Assembly: GCF_004341625.1 (NCBI RefSeq) | Contig: NZ_SLZG01000001.1 | Coordinates: 372,001-436,000, forward strand | Direction of reading: 5' to 3' | DNA length: 64,000 nt | Source of the DNA: Rhizobium sp. BK376 | GTDB lineage: Bacteria > Pseudomonadota > Alphaproteobacteria > Rhizobiales > Rhizobiaceae | Shown here: in pieces, positions 35,754 through 45,048 of the stretch | How the letters are laid out: each line of letters starts with the position of its first letter | Numbering within the stretch: position 1 is the first letter of the stretch | Program-made: the position numbers and the translations under genes | Notes under the pieces: model-generated | The model's database searches: none | What the model was told of the DNA's origin: nothing | The model's input: only the letters and a program-made list of their open reading frames with translations

Positions 35754-36521
35754 TTGAGCGACGGTAAACTGCGCAGCGCACTGATCACGGGCGCATCCAA
35801 AAGAATAGGCCGGGCGATTGCAGAAGATTTGGCGGCTAATGGCTTCGGCGTCGTCATTCATGCCAACCAATCGCTGAAAGAGGCCGATGCCTTGGTGACG
35901 GAATTGCGGCAAGCCGGCAAAAGGGCAATTTCGGCACGTGCGAATTTAAGTGATATTGCCGAAACATCGGACCTCGTCGAAAAGGTCGTATCCGAGTTCG
36001 GACCGCTCGATCTTCTCGTCAATAACGCCTCCATCTTCCAGGGGGATACGGCCCACCAATTCGATGCCGCGGCATTCGACGCCCATTTCGCGGTCCATGT
36101 TCGTGCGCCCTCGATCCTTGCCGCAGCCTTCGCACGCCAATTGCCGAAGGGTGCCCACGGCCTCATCGTCAACATCATCGACCAGCGCGTTTGGGCGCTC
36201 AATCCACGCTTCTATTCCTACATGCTGTCGAAGTCCGCGCTCTGGACGGCGACGCAGACCATGGCGCAGAGTTTTGCCCCCAATATCCGGGTCAACGCAA
36301 TCGGGCCGGGGCCGACCATGCCGAGCGAGCGGCAATCGAAAGAGGATTTCCAGAGGCAGGTCGACGGGCTGATCCTGAAAGCCGGCCCGGGCCTCGACGA
36401 ATTTGGGCGGACGATCCGCTTTCTTTTTGACACGCCCTCGATCACGGGCCAAATGATTGCCCTGGATGGCGGCCAGCATCTTGCCTGGCAGACCCCGGAC
36501 ATCTTGGAGAGCCTGGAATGA
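35754..36521 (+). CDS. Pteridine-reductase-like SDR (FolM type)
   Basis: 255 residues from a TTG start. The nucleotide motif [16 protein letters not shown] has the Arg typical of pteridine reductases, and the usual catalytic Ser is replaced by Asp in [11 protein letters not shown], with YMLSK completing a D-Y-K triad as in FolM/PTR1. It likely reduces dihydromonapterin or dihydrofolate. Its stop overlaps the uvrC start (ATGA). The TTG is chosen because the frame has no ATG nearby and AAGGC lies upstream. The general SDR assignment is certain, the pteridine role is inferred. Confidence 0.75.
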   Translation: MSDGKLRSALITGASKRIGRAIAEDLAANGFGVVIHANQSLKEADALVTELRQAGKRAISARANLSDIAETSDLVEKVVSEFGPLDLLVNNASIFQGDTAHQFDAAAFDAHFAVHVRAPSILAAAFARQLPKGAHGLIVNIIDQRVWALNPRFYSYMLSKSALWTATQTMAQSFAPNIRVNAIGPGPTMPSERQSKEDFQRQVDGLILKAGPGLDEFGRTIRFLFDTPSITGQMIALDGGQHLAWQTPDILESLE

Positions 36522-38554
36522 ATGGACGAAAGCTGCCGGACGGCGGCGTTCTCTATGACGAATCGGAAGAGATCGAAGACGACATCGAGGTGGAAAGCGA
36601 TGCCGCCCCCTCTCCCATTGCAGCCGTCGACTGGAACGAAGGCGGCAAGAACGAGAGCGGGCTGAAAGGCGCCGACCTGATCGCCGAGTTCGTCAAGCGG
36701 CTGCCGAACAGCCCCGGCGTCTACCGCATGTTTAACGAGGCCGGCGACGTTCTCTATGTCGGCAAGGCCCGCAGCCTGAAGAAGCGCGTCGGCAACTATG
36801 CGATGGGTCGCGTCCACTCCAACCGCATCGCCCAGATGGTTCGCCAGACGGCAAACATGGAATTCGTGACGACGCGCACGGAAACCGAAGCGCTGCTGCT
36901 GGAAGCCAACCTGATCAAGCGCTTGCGGCCGCGCTTCAACGTGCTGCTGCGCGATGACAAGTCGTTTCCCTATATCCTGATCACAGGTGATCACCGCGCG
37001 CCTGCCATCTTCAAGCACCGTGGCGCGCGGGCGCGCAAGGGAGAGTATTTCGGTCCCTTCGCCTCAGCGGGCGCCGTCGGGCGCACCATCAATTCGCTGC
37101 AGCGCGCCTTCCTGATCCGCACCTGCACCGACAGCGTCTTCGAGACGCGCACGCGGCCTTGCCTGCTCTACCAGATCAAGCGCTGTTCCGGCCCCTGCAC
37201 GCACGAGGTCAGCGATGCGGGCTATGCCGAACTGGTGCAGGAAGCCAAGGACTTCCTTTCCGGCAAGAGCCAGAACGTCAAAGCGCACATGGCCGAGGAG
37301 ATGAACGCGGCCGCCGAAGACCTCGATTTCGAGCGGGCGGCGATCTATCGCGATAGGCTTGCCGCGCTATCCCATGTGCAGAGTCATCAGGGCATCAATC
37401 CGGCCGGCGTCGAGGAGGCGGATGTCTTCGCGATCCATCACGAAGGTGGGATTTCCTGTATCCAGGTCTTCTTCTTCCGCACCGGGCAGAACTGGGGCAA
37501 CCGCGCCTATTTCCCGAAGGCCGATCCGCAGTTGTCAGGCGCCGAGGTGCTGAACGCCTTCCTGGCGCAGTTCTACGACGACAAACCGGTGCCGCGGCAG
37601 ATCCTGCTGTCGGAGACGGTCGAGGAGATCGAACTGCTGGCGGCTGCTCTCGGCGAAAAGGCAGGCCACAAGGTCTCGATCCTGGTGCCACAGCGCGGAG
37701 AGAAGAAGGATCTCGTCGATCATGTCGTCGCCAATGCCCGCGAGGCGCATGGACGCAAGCTTGCCGAAACGGCGTCGCAATCGCGACTCCTGGAAGGTTT
37801 CAAGGAAACGTTCAAGCTTCCCTACACCCCGCAGCGCATCGAGATCTACGATAACTCCCATATCATGGGCACGAATGCGGTCGGCGGCATGGTGGTTGCC
37901 GGGCCGGAAGGCTTCGTCAAAGGCCAGTATCGGAAGTTCAACATCAAATCGACCGACATCACCCCCGGCGACGACTTCGGCATGATGAAGGAAGTGATGA
38001 CCCGGCGCTTCTCGCGCCTGCTGAAGGAAGAGGGAATTCCCGACCGCAGCGCTGTGCCTTCGGCGGCCGATGCGGCCGACCTGCCCTTCCCCGCCTGGCC
38101 CGACGTTATCCTCATCGACGGCGGCCAGGGACAGATGACTGCCGTACGGGCTATTCTCGAAGAGCTCGGCATCACCGACAGCGTGATCGCCATCGGCGTC
38201 GCCAAGGGCGTCGACCGCGAAGCAGGACGCGAACGCTTCTTCCCGCCGGGCGGCGATAATTTCACGCTGCCGCCGCGCGATCCGGTCCTCTACTTCATCC
38301 AGCGTATGCGCGACGAGGCGCACCGTTTCGCGATCGGCTCACATCGAGCACGACGCAAGAAGGAAATGGTGAAAAACCCGCTCGACGAGATCGGCGGGAT
38401 CGGCCCGTCGAGAAAGAGAGCATTGCTGCAGCATTTCGGTACCGCGAAGGCGGTTTCGCGGGCGGCGCTTTCGGACCTGACGGCGGTCGAGGGTATCTCC
38501 GAGGCTGTCGCCAAGCAGGTTTACAATCACTTTCACGACGACGCCGCGAAATAA
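36518..38554 (+). CDS. uvrC: UvrABC system protein C
   Basis: 678 residues, nucleotide excision repair endonuclease that cuts both sides of a lesion. The N-terminal GIY-YIG domain starts after a 50-residue acidic extension: [11 protein letters not shown] and [15 protein letters not shown] Cys-containing patch ([13 protein letters not shown]), the UVR motif ([15 protein letters not shown]), the RNase H-like C-terminal nuclease ([22 protein letters not shown]) and HhH motifs ([17 protein letters not shown]) follow. The N-terminal extension makes it longer than E. coli UvrC (about 610). It overlaps the preceding SDR gene by four bases. Confidence 0.97.
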   Translation: MNGRKLPDGGVLYDESEEIEDDIEVESDAAPSPIAAVDWNEGGKNESGLKGADLIAEFVKRLPNSPGVYRMFNEAGDVLYVGKARSLKKRVGNYAMGRVHSNRIAQMVRQTANMEFVTTRTETEALLLEANLIKRLRPRFNVLLRDDKSFPYILITGDHRAPAIFKHRGARARKGEYFGPFASAGAVGRTINSLQRAFLIRTCTDSVFETRTRPCLLYQIKRCSGPCTHEVSDAGYAELVQEAKDFLSGKSQNVKAHMAEEMNAAAEDLDFERAAIYRDRLAALSHVQSHQGINPAGVEEADVFAIHHEGGISCIQVFFFRTGQNWGNRAYFPKADPQLSGAEVLNAFLAQFYDDKPVPRQILLSETVEEIELLAAALGEKAGHKVSILVPQRGEKKDLVDHVVANAREAHGRKLAETASQSRLLEGFKETFKLPYTPQRIEIYDNSHIMGTNAVGGMVVAGPEGFVKGQYRKFNIKSTDITPGDDFGMMKEVMTRRFSRLLKEEGIPDRSAVPSAADAADLPFPAWPDVILIDGGQGQMTAVRAILEELGITDSVIAIGVAKGVDREAGRERFFPPGGDNFTLPPRDPVLYFIQRMRDEAHRFAIGSHRARRKKEMVKNPLDEIGGIGPSRKRALLQHFGTAKAVSRAALSDLTAVEGISEAVAKQVYNHFHDDAAK

Positions 38555-38664
38555 ATCCGCGCAGTCGCAAATTCCACGCAATGGCGACGAAAAAACAGAA
38601 ACAATGTTGACGCTAAAGCTCTAACACATCATCTACCGCTCCGACCCCAGAGAAAACGGTTTCC

Positions 38665-39255
38665 ATGGCATCGCGCGCATATAGCATCCCCAATCTGCTC
38701 ACCTATGGCCGCATCCTCGCCGTGCCGCTGATCGTGCTGTGTTTCTTCGTCGAGGGGAAGCTGGCGATCAGCAACACATCGCGATGGGTGGCCTTGTGGA
38801 TTTTCATCATTGCCTCGATCACGGATTACCTCGACGGCTATCTCGCGCGCATCTGGAACCAGACGTCGAATATCGGCCGCATGCTCGATCCGATCGCCGA
38901 CAAGCTCCTCGTCGCCGCGGTGCTACTGCTCGTCGCCGCCGACCAGACGATTGCGGGCTGGTCGATCTGGGCGGCCATCATCATTCTTTGCCGCGAGATT
39001 CTCGTTTCCGGCCTGCGCGAATATCTGGCGGCGCTGAAGGTCAGCGTGCCCGTGACACGGATCGCCAAGTGGAAGACGACCGCCCAGATGGTGGCCATCG
39101 CCTTCCTGCTCGCAGGCCCCGCGGGCGACGAGATTTTCCCTTATACGACATCGCTTGGTATATTGCTTTTGTGGGTCGCGGCGCTGCTGACGATGTATAC
39201 CGGCTACGACTATTTCCGCGCCGGCCTGAAGCATATCGTGGATGACGAAGCATGA
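38665..39255 (+). CDS. pgsA: CDP-diacylglycerol--glycerol-3-phosphate 3-phosphatidyltransferase
   Basis: 196 residues, inner-membrane enzyme making phosphatidylglycerol phosphate. The CDP-alcohol phosphotransferase signature (DGxxAR...GxxxDxxxD) is seen as DYLDGYLARIWNQTSNIGRM followed by LDPIADKLL. Four to five TM helices. The stop overlaps the moaD start (ATGA), so pgsA and moaD are coupled; this pairing is common in rhizobia. Confidence 0.95.
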   Translation: MASRAYSIPNLLTYGRILAVPLIVLCFFVEGKLAISNTSRWVALWIFIIASITDYLDGYLARIWNQTSNIGRMLDPIADKLLVAAVLLLVAADQTIAGWSIWAAIIILCREILVSGLREYLAALKVSVPVTRIAKWKTTAQMVAIAFLLAGPAGDEIFPYTTSLGILLLWVAALLTMYTGYDYFRAGLKHIVDDEA

Positions 39256-39506
39256 CGCGACTTGTCTATTTCGCATGGGTGCGTGAACGCATCGGCAAGG
39301 CGGAGGAAGAAATGTCCCTGCCATCAGAAGTCGTGACCGTTGGCGATCTATTGAATCATCTCAAGGGACTGGGCGAGGAATATGAGATGGCGCTTCAGTT
39401 TCCCGAAGCCATCCGCGTTGCCATCGACATGGAACATGTCGAGCACGACGAGCCGATCGGGAATGCCCGCGAGATCGGGCTGTTTCCGCCGATGACTGGG
39501 GGGTGA
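39252..39506 (+). CDS. moaD: Molybdopterin synthase small subunit
   Basis: 84 residues, ubiquitin-like sulfur carrier. It ends in the double Gly (PPMTGG) that is adenylated and thiocarboxylated. It feeds MoaE, encoded 104 bases further on. The ATG overlaps the pgsA stop by four bases. Confidence 0.93.
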   Translation: MTRLVYFAWVRERIGKAEEEMSLPSEVVTVGDLLNHLKGLGEEYEMALQFPEAIRVAIDMEHVEHDEPIGNAREIGLFPPMTGG

Positions 39507-39507
39507 G

Positions 39508-39560
39508 GAACGATCCGGCGGAGCCGGAGCAATCGATCTAGTGAATCGATTGCAGTGACG
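39508..39560. repeat. REP-like palindromes between moaD and moaE
   Basis: Two nested dyads: CCGGCGGAGCCGG near 39515-39527 and a perfect 9-bp stem GCAATCGAT / ATCGATTGC (39529-39537 with 39545-39553). The pair looks like a short repetitive extragenic palindrome; copies elsewhere were not found in this window. Confidence 0.5.
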
Positions 39561-39610
39561 AACGCCCGGAGCCATGCAAAGGGCCGGGAAGTGTTGCATA
39601 GGAAACGCCC

Positions 39611-40072
39611 ATGACCCCCACCATCCGCGTCCAACGCGAGGATTTCAACCTCCAGGCCGAAGTCGACAGACTGACCAACGGCCAACCCGGCATCGGCGCC
39701 GTCGTCACCTTTTCCGGCCTCTGCCGCGACGAAGGCGGCACGCTCGGGGCGCTGGAGTTGGAGCACTACCCCGGCATGGCGGAGGCGGAGATCACGCGCA
39801 TTGCCGAGATCGCCATCGAGCGCTTCCACCTGCTGGGACTGACGGCCATCCATCGCTACGGCAAGATCGTGCCCGGCGAAAACATCGTGCTGGTCATCGC
39901 TGCGGCGTCACACCGGCAAGCCGCTTTCGACGGCGCCAATTTCGTCATGGATTTTCTCAAGACCTCCGCGCCCTTCTGGAAGAAAGAGCACGGACGGGAC
40001 GGCACGGAAGGCGACTGGGTGACGGCAAGAGACGCTGACCAGACCGCCCGGGACAAGTGGCATAAGCTCTAA
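39611..40072 (+). CDS. moaE: Molybdopterin synthase catalytic subunit
   Basis: 153 residues. MoaE inserts two sulfurs into precursor Z using MoaD thiocarboxylate. Conserved sequences: VVTFSGLCRDEGG, LELEHYPGMAE, IHRYGKIVPGENIVLVIA, and the catalytic Lys in FWKKEHGRDG near residue 120. It works with MoaD and indirectly supplies the molybdoenzyme encoded at 29100-31223. Confidence 0.94.
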   Translation: MTPTIRVQREDFNLQAEVDRLTNGQPGIGAVVTFSGLCRDEGGTLGALELEHYPGMAEAEITRIAEIAIERFHLLGLTAIHRYGKIVPGENIVLVIAAASHRQAAFDGANFVMDFLKTSAPFWKKEHGRDGTEGDWVTARDADQTARDKWHKL

Positions 40073-40079
40073 AGTCTTT

Positions 40080-40976
40080 CTAGGGTATCGCCCGCTCGCG
40101 CCGACTAAGCACCAGAACCAGAACGAGCGCCGAGAAGATCACCATTTCACGCCACATGAGGGGGCCATAGGCACCCCAGAGGGTTTCGGCCACGCCGACC
40201 AATGCAGCCCCGCCCGCCGATTTCAGCGGATCGGAATAGCCGCCGGCGGCGGCAATCATCAGGACCTTGAGGCCGAATAGCAGGCCTACACTGAAATCCA
40301 TCGTGCCGTAATAGGAGGTCGACAGGATGCCGCAGAGCGTGGCGATGAGCGTCGATGCCCCATAGGCCACGAGGAAGACACGGCCGGCGCTGGCGCCGCA
40401 CAGTTCGGCGGCGAGCGCATCGTCGGTGACGGCACGCCAGATGCGGCCCCAGGACGTGTATCGCATGATGGCGGCTCCACAGAGAACGATTGCGGCCATC
40501 AGCCCAATATTGAGAAGCTGCAATTGGGTGAGCGCCACCTTGAAGGCGCCGTCGTCCCAGAAGACGATCGACCGACTCATCAGCGGCGGCAGCCAGATGC
40601 TGCGCGCATTGGAAGCAAGCCGCGCCGTTTCGCCGAGGACGATGACCATGCCCAACGCTGCGACGATGACGGTGTTCGGCGATTTCTTCGCCAGCGGCTG
40701 CATGATCGTCCGGCCGATGAAGAGCCCTGCCCCGACAGTATAGACGGCAGCCAGTGCGCCTCCGAAGGCAATCGCCGCAGGCAGGACCAGAAACATCCGG
40801 TTGTAGCCGAAATCGGTAAAGAGCAGCAGGAGCTGGCCCGAGAAGGCATAAAGCGCGCCATAGCTGATGTCGGCACGGCGTGTGACGCCGAAGCCGATGG
40901 CATAGCCGAAAGCAAGCGCCGCATAGAGCGCGGCGAGCGGAACGGCATTTGCCAACTGCTGCAATAGATAGGCCAT
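40080..40976 (-). CDS. Branched-chain amino acid ABC permease, LivH type, orphan
   Basis: 298 residues, about eight TM helices, with the LivH-type sequences YGALYAFSGQLLLL near the start and the ATPase-contacting loop RAVTDDALAAELCGASAGRV. No binding protein, second permease (LivM) or ATPase gene lies beside it, which is unusual for this family. It is divergent from a CGNR regulator across a 64-base gap carrying a long palindrome. The partner subunits, if any, are outside the window. Confidence 0.85.
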   Translation of the reverse strand: MAYLLQQLANAVPLAALYAALAFGYAIGFGVTRRADISYGALYAFSGQLLLLFTDFGYNRMFLVLPAAIAFGGALAAVYTVGAGLFIGRTIMQPLAKKSPNTVIVAALGMVIVLGETARLASNARSIWLPPLMSRSIVFWDDGAFKVALTQLQLLNIGLMAAIVLCGAAIMRYTSWGRIWRAVTDDALAAELCGASAGRVFLVAYGASTLIATLCGILSTSYYGTMDFSVGLLFGLKVLMIAAAGGYSDPLKSAGGAALVGVAETLWGAYGPLMWREMVIFSALVLVLVLSRRERAIP

Positions 40977-40994
40977 GGAGAACTCCGGCGATCG

Positions 40995-41038
40995 TCAAAT
41001 AATAACTGGCAAAATTGCTTTTACCAGTTATATTTTGA
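40995..41038. promoter_or_regulatory. Long imperfect palindrome between LivH and CGNR genes
   Basis: Arms 40995-41009 and 41024-41038 match in 13 of 15 positions, and the 14-base spacer itself contains AAAA...TTTT symmetry. It fills most of the gap between two start codons, so a repressor bound here could silence both genes. Confidence 0.65.
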
Positions 41039-41040
41039 CC

Positions 41041-41589
41041 ATGAGCTTTTCCTGGACCCCCCACCGCTTTTCCGGCGGCGCACTGGCGCTCGATGTCGCC
41101 AACAGCGTCATCCTGCGGCATGACGAGACGCGCCGGATCGATCGCTTCGAGGCACCGGGGCAGATTGAGAGTTTTCCGAAGGCGGCCGCCAATTTCTGTG
41201 CCGAGCGGGCGCTTTTCGGCGATATAATTCCTGTTCATGCGGACGGCAGACCGGGCTTCATCCGGCTGCGCGAGATGATCGACCGCTATTTCCGCGCCCG
41301 CGTTCTCAAGGAGCCAAGCAACGGGCTTCTGGCCGAGCTGCTGGCGGCGCTGTCGGAAACCTTGAGCCGAGCGCAATCACCCGAGGGACTGGATGCGGCG
41401 ACCGTACATTCGACGCTGCGGTTGATCGCCATGCCCGACGAGGAACGGATGAAGATCTGCGGCAATTGCGGCTGGCTCTTCATCGACCGCAGCAAGAACA
41501 AAAGCCGGACCTGGTGCGACATGGCCGTCTGCGGCAACCGCGCCAAGGCGAACCGGCACTATCGCCGCAAGAGAGAGGAGGCGCCATGA
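41041..41589 (+). CDS. CGNR zinc-finger / ABATE domain regulator
   Basis: 182 residues from ATG 41041. The N-terminal ABATE domain (HRFSGGALALDVANSV) is thought to bind a ligand; the C-terminal finger CGNCGWLFIDRSKNKS, then the second Cys pair and CGNR, is the treble-clef DNA-binding part. An upstream in-frame ATG at 40975 would run through the palindrome and is less likely. It probably controls the divergent livH and itself. The stop overlaps the lipoprotein start (ATGA). Confidence 0.9.
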   Translation: MSFSWTPHRFSGGALALDVANSVILRHDETRRIDRFEAPGQIESFPKAAANFCAERALFGDIIPVHADGRPGFIRLREMIDRYFRARVLKEPSNGLLAELLAALSETLSRAQSPEGLDAATVHSTLRLIAMPDEERMKICGNCGWLFIDRSKNKSRTWCDMAVCGNRAKANRHYRRKREEAP

Positions 41590-42089
41590 GGAACCGTTTG
41601 ATCACCGTGATGGCTGCGGCCGGACTTTTGCTCTCGGCCTGTCAGAGGCAGGCGGAGAACATGCTTGAGGTGACCGGTCATCTGTTCGTCTTCAACTATC
41701 GCGTGGCGAGCGCCACCTATCTACTGACGCTGAAGAAGACGTCACCGATCCCCGATGGGTCGAAGCTCGTTGCCGAATTCGAAAATCCGCAGGGTGGCGC
41801 GCCTCTCGTCCTGGATCAAAAGATTTTCCCGATCGATGAAAACATCTCGCTTCAGAGCGAGAACCTGCATTGCGTCCGCAAGGACCGGCCCTACTCCGTT
41901 AGCGTCAAACTGGTCGACAAGGACGGCAAGGTCCTGCAGGAGCTGAAGGCGGAATTTAAATCCGACGTCGATCAGTCGATACTGCCGAGCAAGCCGCTCG
42001 TCGTCGGCGCCGGTTATGAGAAGAACCCCGAGGTCTTCAAGGCCGATGGCACGACCGATTTTTCCAATACCGACAAATGCCCGGCATAG
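41586..42089 (+). CDS. Putative lipoprotein, function unknown
   Basis: 167 residues with a lipoprotein signal (MRNRLITVMAAAGLLLSAC, lipobox LSAC at Cys19). The mature part is a beta-rich domain (FNYRVASATYLLTLKK, YSVSVKLVDKDGKVLQEL) that I do not recognise. The ATG overlaps the CGNR stop, so the two are cotranslated. Membrane anchoring and coupling to a regulator are the only clues to its role. Confidence 0.75.
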   Translation: MRNRLITVMAAAGLLLSACQRQAENMLEVTGHLFVFNYRVASATYLLTLKKTSPIPDGSKLVAEFENPQGGAPLVLDQKIFPIDENISLQSENLHCVRKDRPYSVSVKLVDKDGKVLQELKAEFKSDVDQSILPSKPLVVGAGYEKNPEVFKADGTTDFSNTDKCPA

Positions 42090-42103
42090 GCTTCACGGCA
42101 CAA

Positions 42104-42133
42104 CGCAAAAAGCCGGGACGAGCCCGGCTTTGA
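42104..42133 (-). terminator. Terminator of ndk
   Basis: Hairpin AAGCCGGG / CCCGGCTT followed on the minus strand by TTTTT, 44 bases past the ndk stop. On the plus strand it has only TTT, so it is a weaker stop for the lipoprotein gene. Confidence 0.8.
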
Positions 42134-42176
42134 GGAGTCAATTCAAGGCATTCGCGCGGAATGCTGAAAGGCTGAA

Positions 42177-42599
42177 TCAGCCGACGATTTCGGTGTCGGA
42201 GAACCAGTACTTGATTTCCTCAGCAGCGGTTTCCGGAGCGTCGGAACCGTGAACCGAGTTTTCGCCGATCGAGAGGGCGTGAACCTTGCGGATCGTGCCG
42301 TCAGCAGCGTTGGCCGGGTTGGTTGCGCCCATGATTTCGCGGTTCTTCAGGATGGCGCCTTCGCCTTCGAGAACCTGAACGATCGTCGGGCCCGAGGTCA
42401 TGCCTTCAACGAGTTCGCCGAAGAAAGGACGATCCTTGTGAACGGCGTAGAAGCCTTCAGCTTCGCGCTTGCTCATCCAGACGCGCTTGGAGGCGACGAC
42501 GCGCAGGCCGGCATCTTCGAGCATCTTGGTGATGGCGCCCGTCAGGTTGCGCTTGGTGGCATCAGGCTTGATCATCGAGAAGGTGCGTTCAATCGCCAT
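42177..42599 (-). CDS. ndk: Nucleoside diphosphate kinase
   Basis: 140 residues, transfers gamma-phosphate between NTPs and NDPs. N-terminal [18 protein letters not shown], active-site region [12 protein letters not shown] and the catalytic His in [10 protein letters not shown]. Codon use is strongly biased, as expected of a housekeeping gene. It has its own terminator and is divergent from dinB. Confidence 0.97.
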   Translation of the reverse strand: MAIERTFSMIKPDATKRNLTGAITKMLEDAGLRVVASKRVWMSKREAEGFYAVHKDRPFFGELVEGMTSGPTIVQVLEGEGAILKNREIMGATNPANAADGTIRKVHALSIGENSVHGSDAPETAAEEIKYWFSDTEIVG

Positions 42600-42795
42600 G
42601 GGTCAAATCCTCTGTTTTACTGGAAAAGTGGGCGGTCTTTACCTGCCCCTTTGCCCGAAAACAAGGGGGACGCGCCAATTTCACGCCGCTGTCACAGTCG
42701 AGCGCATCGTCCCGCCAGGCAATTTCATGACTGGCGCCTAACACAACATTCAATTCATCCTTGAAATCATTTCATTGCCACGGAGGGAGCAAACA

Positions 42796-43311
42796 ATGCC
42801 GAGACATCTACAAATGTTCGCGAACTATAACCGCTGGGCGAACCGCCTGCTTTTCGACGCCGCCGCCACACTGACCGACACCGAATACCATAGGGACATG
42901 GGCGCATTTTTCGGCTCGCTTCATCGAACGCTGGATCATCTGATGGTTGCCGACATGATGTGGATGCACCGCTTCACCGGGTCGGGCGACCTGCCGCAAA
43001 CGCTCGGCATCGCGCTATACGAGACGCTGGAAACGCTTGATGCCGCCCGGCAGCGGCTGGACCAGCGGATCATCGACTGGGTCGCGATACTGGACGAGGC
43101 CGCACTCTCCCGCGACATCACCTACAGGCCCGTCACCCGGCCGATGGAATTCACCCATCCGCTTGGCCCGACACTCTTTCATCTCTTCAACCACCAGACC
43201 CATCATCGCGGCCAATGCCATGCCATATTGACCGCGCTCGGCAAGCCGAGCCTGGAAATGGACCTGATCTATTTCCTGCGCGGCGACGGTCAGGAATGGC
43301 TCTACGGCTAA
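42796..43311 (+). CDS. DinB family protein
   Basis: 171 residues, four-helix bundle of the DinB/YfiT family. The metal-binding histidines are seen in GSLHRTLDHLM and FNHQTHHRGQ. The start ATG at 42796 has GGAGGGAGC just upstream; the longer in-frame start seven codons before is not needed. The enzymatic role is unknown; several members are thiol-dependent transferases or stress proteins. Confidence 0.87.
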   Translation: MPRHLQMFANYNRWANRLLFDAAATLTDTEYHRDMGAFFGSLHRTLDHLMVADMMWMHRFTGSGDLPQTLGIALYETLETLDAARQRLDQRIIDWVAILDEAALSRDITYRPVTRPMEFTHPLGPTLFHLFNHQTHHRGQCHAILTALGKPSLEMDLIYFLRGDGQEWLYG

Positions 43312-43514
43312 ATCCGGACCTCATCGCCCAACCATCCCTGATGAGTGCAGGTGACAGTGCCCGCAACTTCGCGTTAACTTCATCTGCTGATAGAGCAGGA
43401 AAATCATACCCGTAGCGCCCGGCGTTCATCCGGTTTTAACTGCCCACCCGGCTATTCTTATCGCAAAGAACCAGGGCCCTGAACCAGCGGGCCGATGCCG
43501 AACAGGGGGCAGGG

Positions 43515-44564
43515 ATGGCTCATTCACATGCGGGCGCATTGGCGCACCATAGCGGAATACAGGACGCGGAAGCGCCGATCGATCTGCAGAAGATCGGCCA
43601 CTACATGGCCAAGCTGAAGGTCCAGGGGCTGCCGCGCAACTATCAGCTCTTCCACGAAGCGCTTTTCGGCCATAACCGCGAGATCGCCGCCGAGATCGGC
43701 GCGCTCGGCTCCAATCCTTCCCAACCCATGCTCGACGAGATCGGCCTCAAGCATCGGCTCGTCAGCCATTGCGGGTTGGTGGCGGACAAATCCAATGCCG
43801 ACGCCGCAGCGATGTTGCGCGAGGTTGCCAGCCAACTGAACGAGGGACTGCAAAAGAAGCAGGGTTTCATGCGCGCCGTCGAAACCGTCGCCCATTCGGT
43901 CGCGGAGGACCAGAACCAGAGCCTTGCCCAGTTCACCGCCGAGATGGATTTCCTCAACGCCTCGCTGACCAACCTCATGCTCTACGAAACCGAGCTGACG
44001 GAGAAGCTGAAGGACGAGATGGAAAAGCTGGAGGCGCTGGAGTCAGGCAATGCTGCAATCCGCGCCGCCGCTGCCACCGATCGCATCACCGGGCTGCCGA
44101 ACCAGATCGCCCTCATCAACCGGCTGACTGACCTTTACGAGGACGGTCGCGAGGCCGGCACCGCGCTCTTCCTCGTCGATATCGACGACTTCCGCGCCTT
44201 CAACAACAAATATGGCCCCCAGCCTGCCAATCATCTCCTGAAGAAGCTGGGCATGGTCTTCCGCAAGTCGGTAAAGAAGAACGATTTCGTGGCCCGCCTC
44301 GGTGGCGACGACTTCAGCTTCATCTTCAGCGATGTCGGAACGGAGGATGCGCTGGCTATCGCCACGCGCTTGCGCGCATCCGTCGAGGAAAATCTGGTCT
44401 ATGCGACCTCCGACAAGACCGACCCCGGCAGGCTGACGATCTCGATCGGCATCGCACTCGGCACGGACGCTTCATCGGCGGCCCAGCTGATGGGCCATGC
44501 CGAGAAGGCGCTCACCGCAGCCCAGGCCAATCGCCGCAAGCCGATCCAGATCTTCCAGCGATAA
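43515..44564 (+). CDS. GGDEF domain protein (probable diguanylate cyclase)
   Basis: 349 residues. The N-terminal 170 residues are helical with coiled-coil character and no recognised sensor. The GGDEF domain (about 180-345) has GLPNQIALINRL, LVDIDDFRAFNNKYG and the active-site variant RLGGDDFSF, a substitution found in active enzymes. The I-site expected five residues before is KKND, not RxxD, so product inhibition may be absent. It would make c-di-GMP in the cytoplasm. Confidence 0.88.
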   Translation: MAHSHAGALAHHSGIQDAEAPIDLQKIGHYMAKLKVQGLPRNYQLFHEALFGHNREIAAEIGALGSNPSQPMLDEIGLKHRLVSHCGLVADKSNADAAAMLREVASQLNEGLQKKQGFMRAVETVAHSVAEDQNQSLAQFTAEMDFLNASLTNLMLYETELTEKLKDEMEKLEALESGNAAIRAAAATDRITGLPNQIALINRLTDLYEDGREAGTALFLVDIDDFRAFNNKYGPQPANHLLKKLGMVFRKSVKKNDFVARLGGDDFSFIFSDVGTEDALAIATRLRASVEENLVYATSDKTDPGRLTISIGIALGTDASSAAQLMGHAEKALTAAQANRRKPIQIFQR

Positions 44565-44691
44565 GGCGTCTACCAGTTGGTGAAATTGCCTGAGCACCAG
44601 GGATTGATAATAAGGGCATGCACCGCTCGCCGCGCGAGGAACTAAATCATTGCGAGATCGTTATGCGACCACCGCAACCGGGAGGTCCGCC

Positions 44692-44862
44692 ATGCTCAAA
44701 GTTTCGCTCGCTGCCGCTTTAATAATAGTCGCCACACTGTCGTCCTGCGCCAATACCGCGAAAGGAATGGCAACCGATGCGAAACAGACCGGACAGGCGC
44801 TGGGTTCCAGCACAAGCGACGTCATGAAGGCGGGCGCAAAGGGCAACAAGGCTGCGCAATAA
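44692..44862 (+). CDS. Entericidin A/B family small lipoprotein
   Basis: 56 residues. A signal ending in the lipobox LSSC is followed by ANTAKGMATDAKQTGQALG, the family sequence. The start ATG at 44692 has GGGAGG eight bases upstream. Members are stress-induced small lipoproteins with a debated toxin/antidote role; a single copy is present here. Confidence 0.88.
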   Translation: MLKVSLAAALIIVATLSSCANTAKGMATDAKQTGQALGSSTSDVMKAGAKGNKAAQ

Positions 44863-44919
44863 GCTGCGTCGACTGTGGCCCCCGTCCGCCGGGTGAACGG
44901 CGGAGATGCATCCCTGCCT

Positions 44920-45013
44920 GCCGACTTCGGCTAAAGCAGCATCGTAATTATGATCAGGTATTTCCTCCCGTATTGTTGAGGCGCCTGCTTCTCGACAATG
45001 CCAGCGTCTCGCT
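44920..45013. repeat. Direct repeat copy 1: degraded copy of the ABC-F gene 5' end
   Basis: Matches 46254-46348 (94 against 95 bases). The last 34 bases are identical, the first 12 are identical, and the ATGATCA of the ABC-F start is kept, but the middle has indels that break the frame. It is therefore a non-coding remnant of the neighbouring gene's 5' end. Confidence 0.88.
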
Positions 45014-45048
45014 ACGCACCGGAACGAGGCGGGAGTAGGGATGGCATA

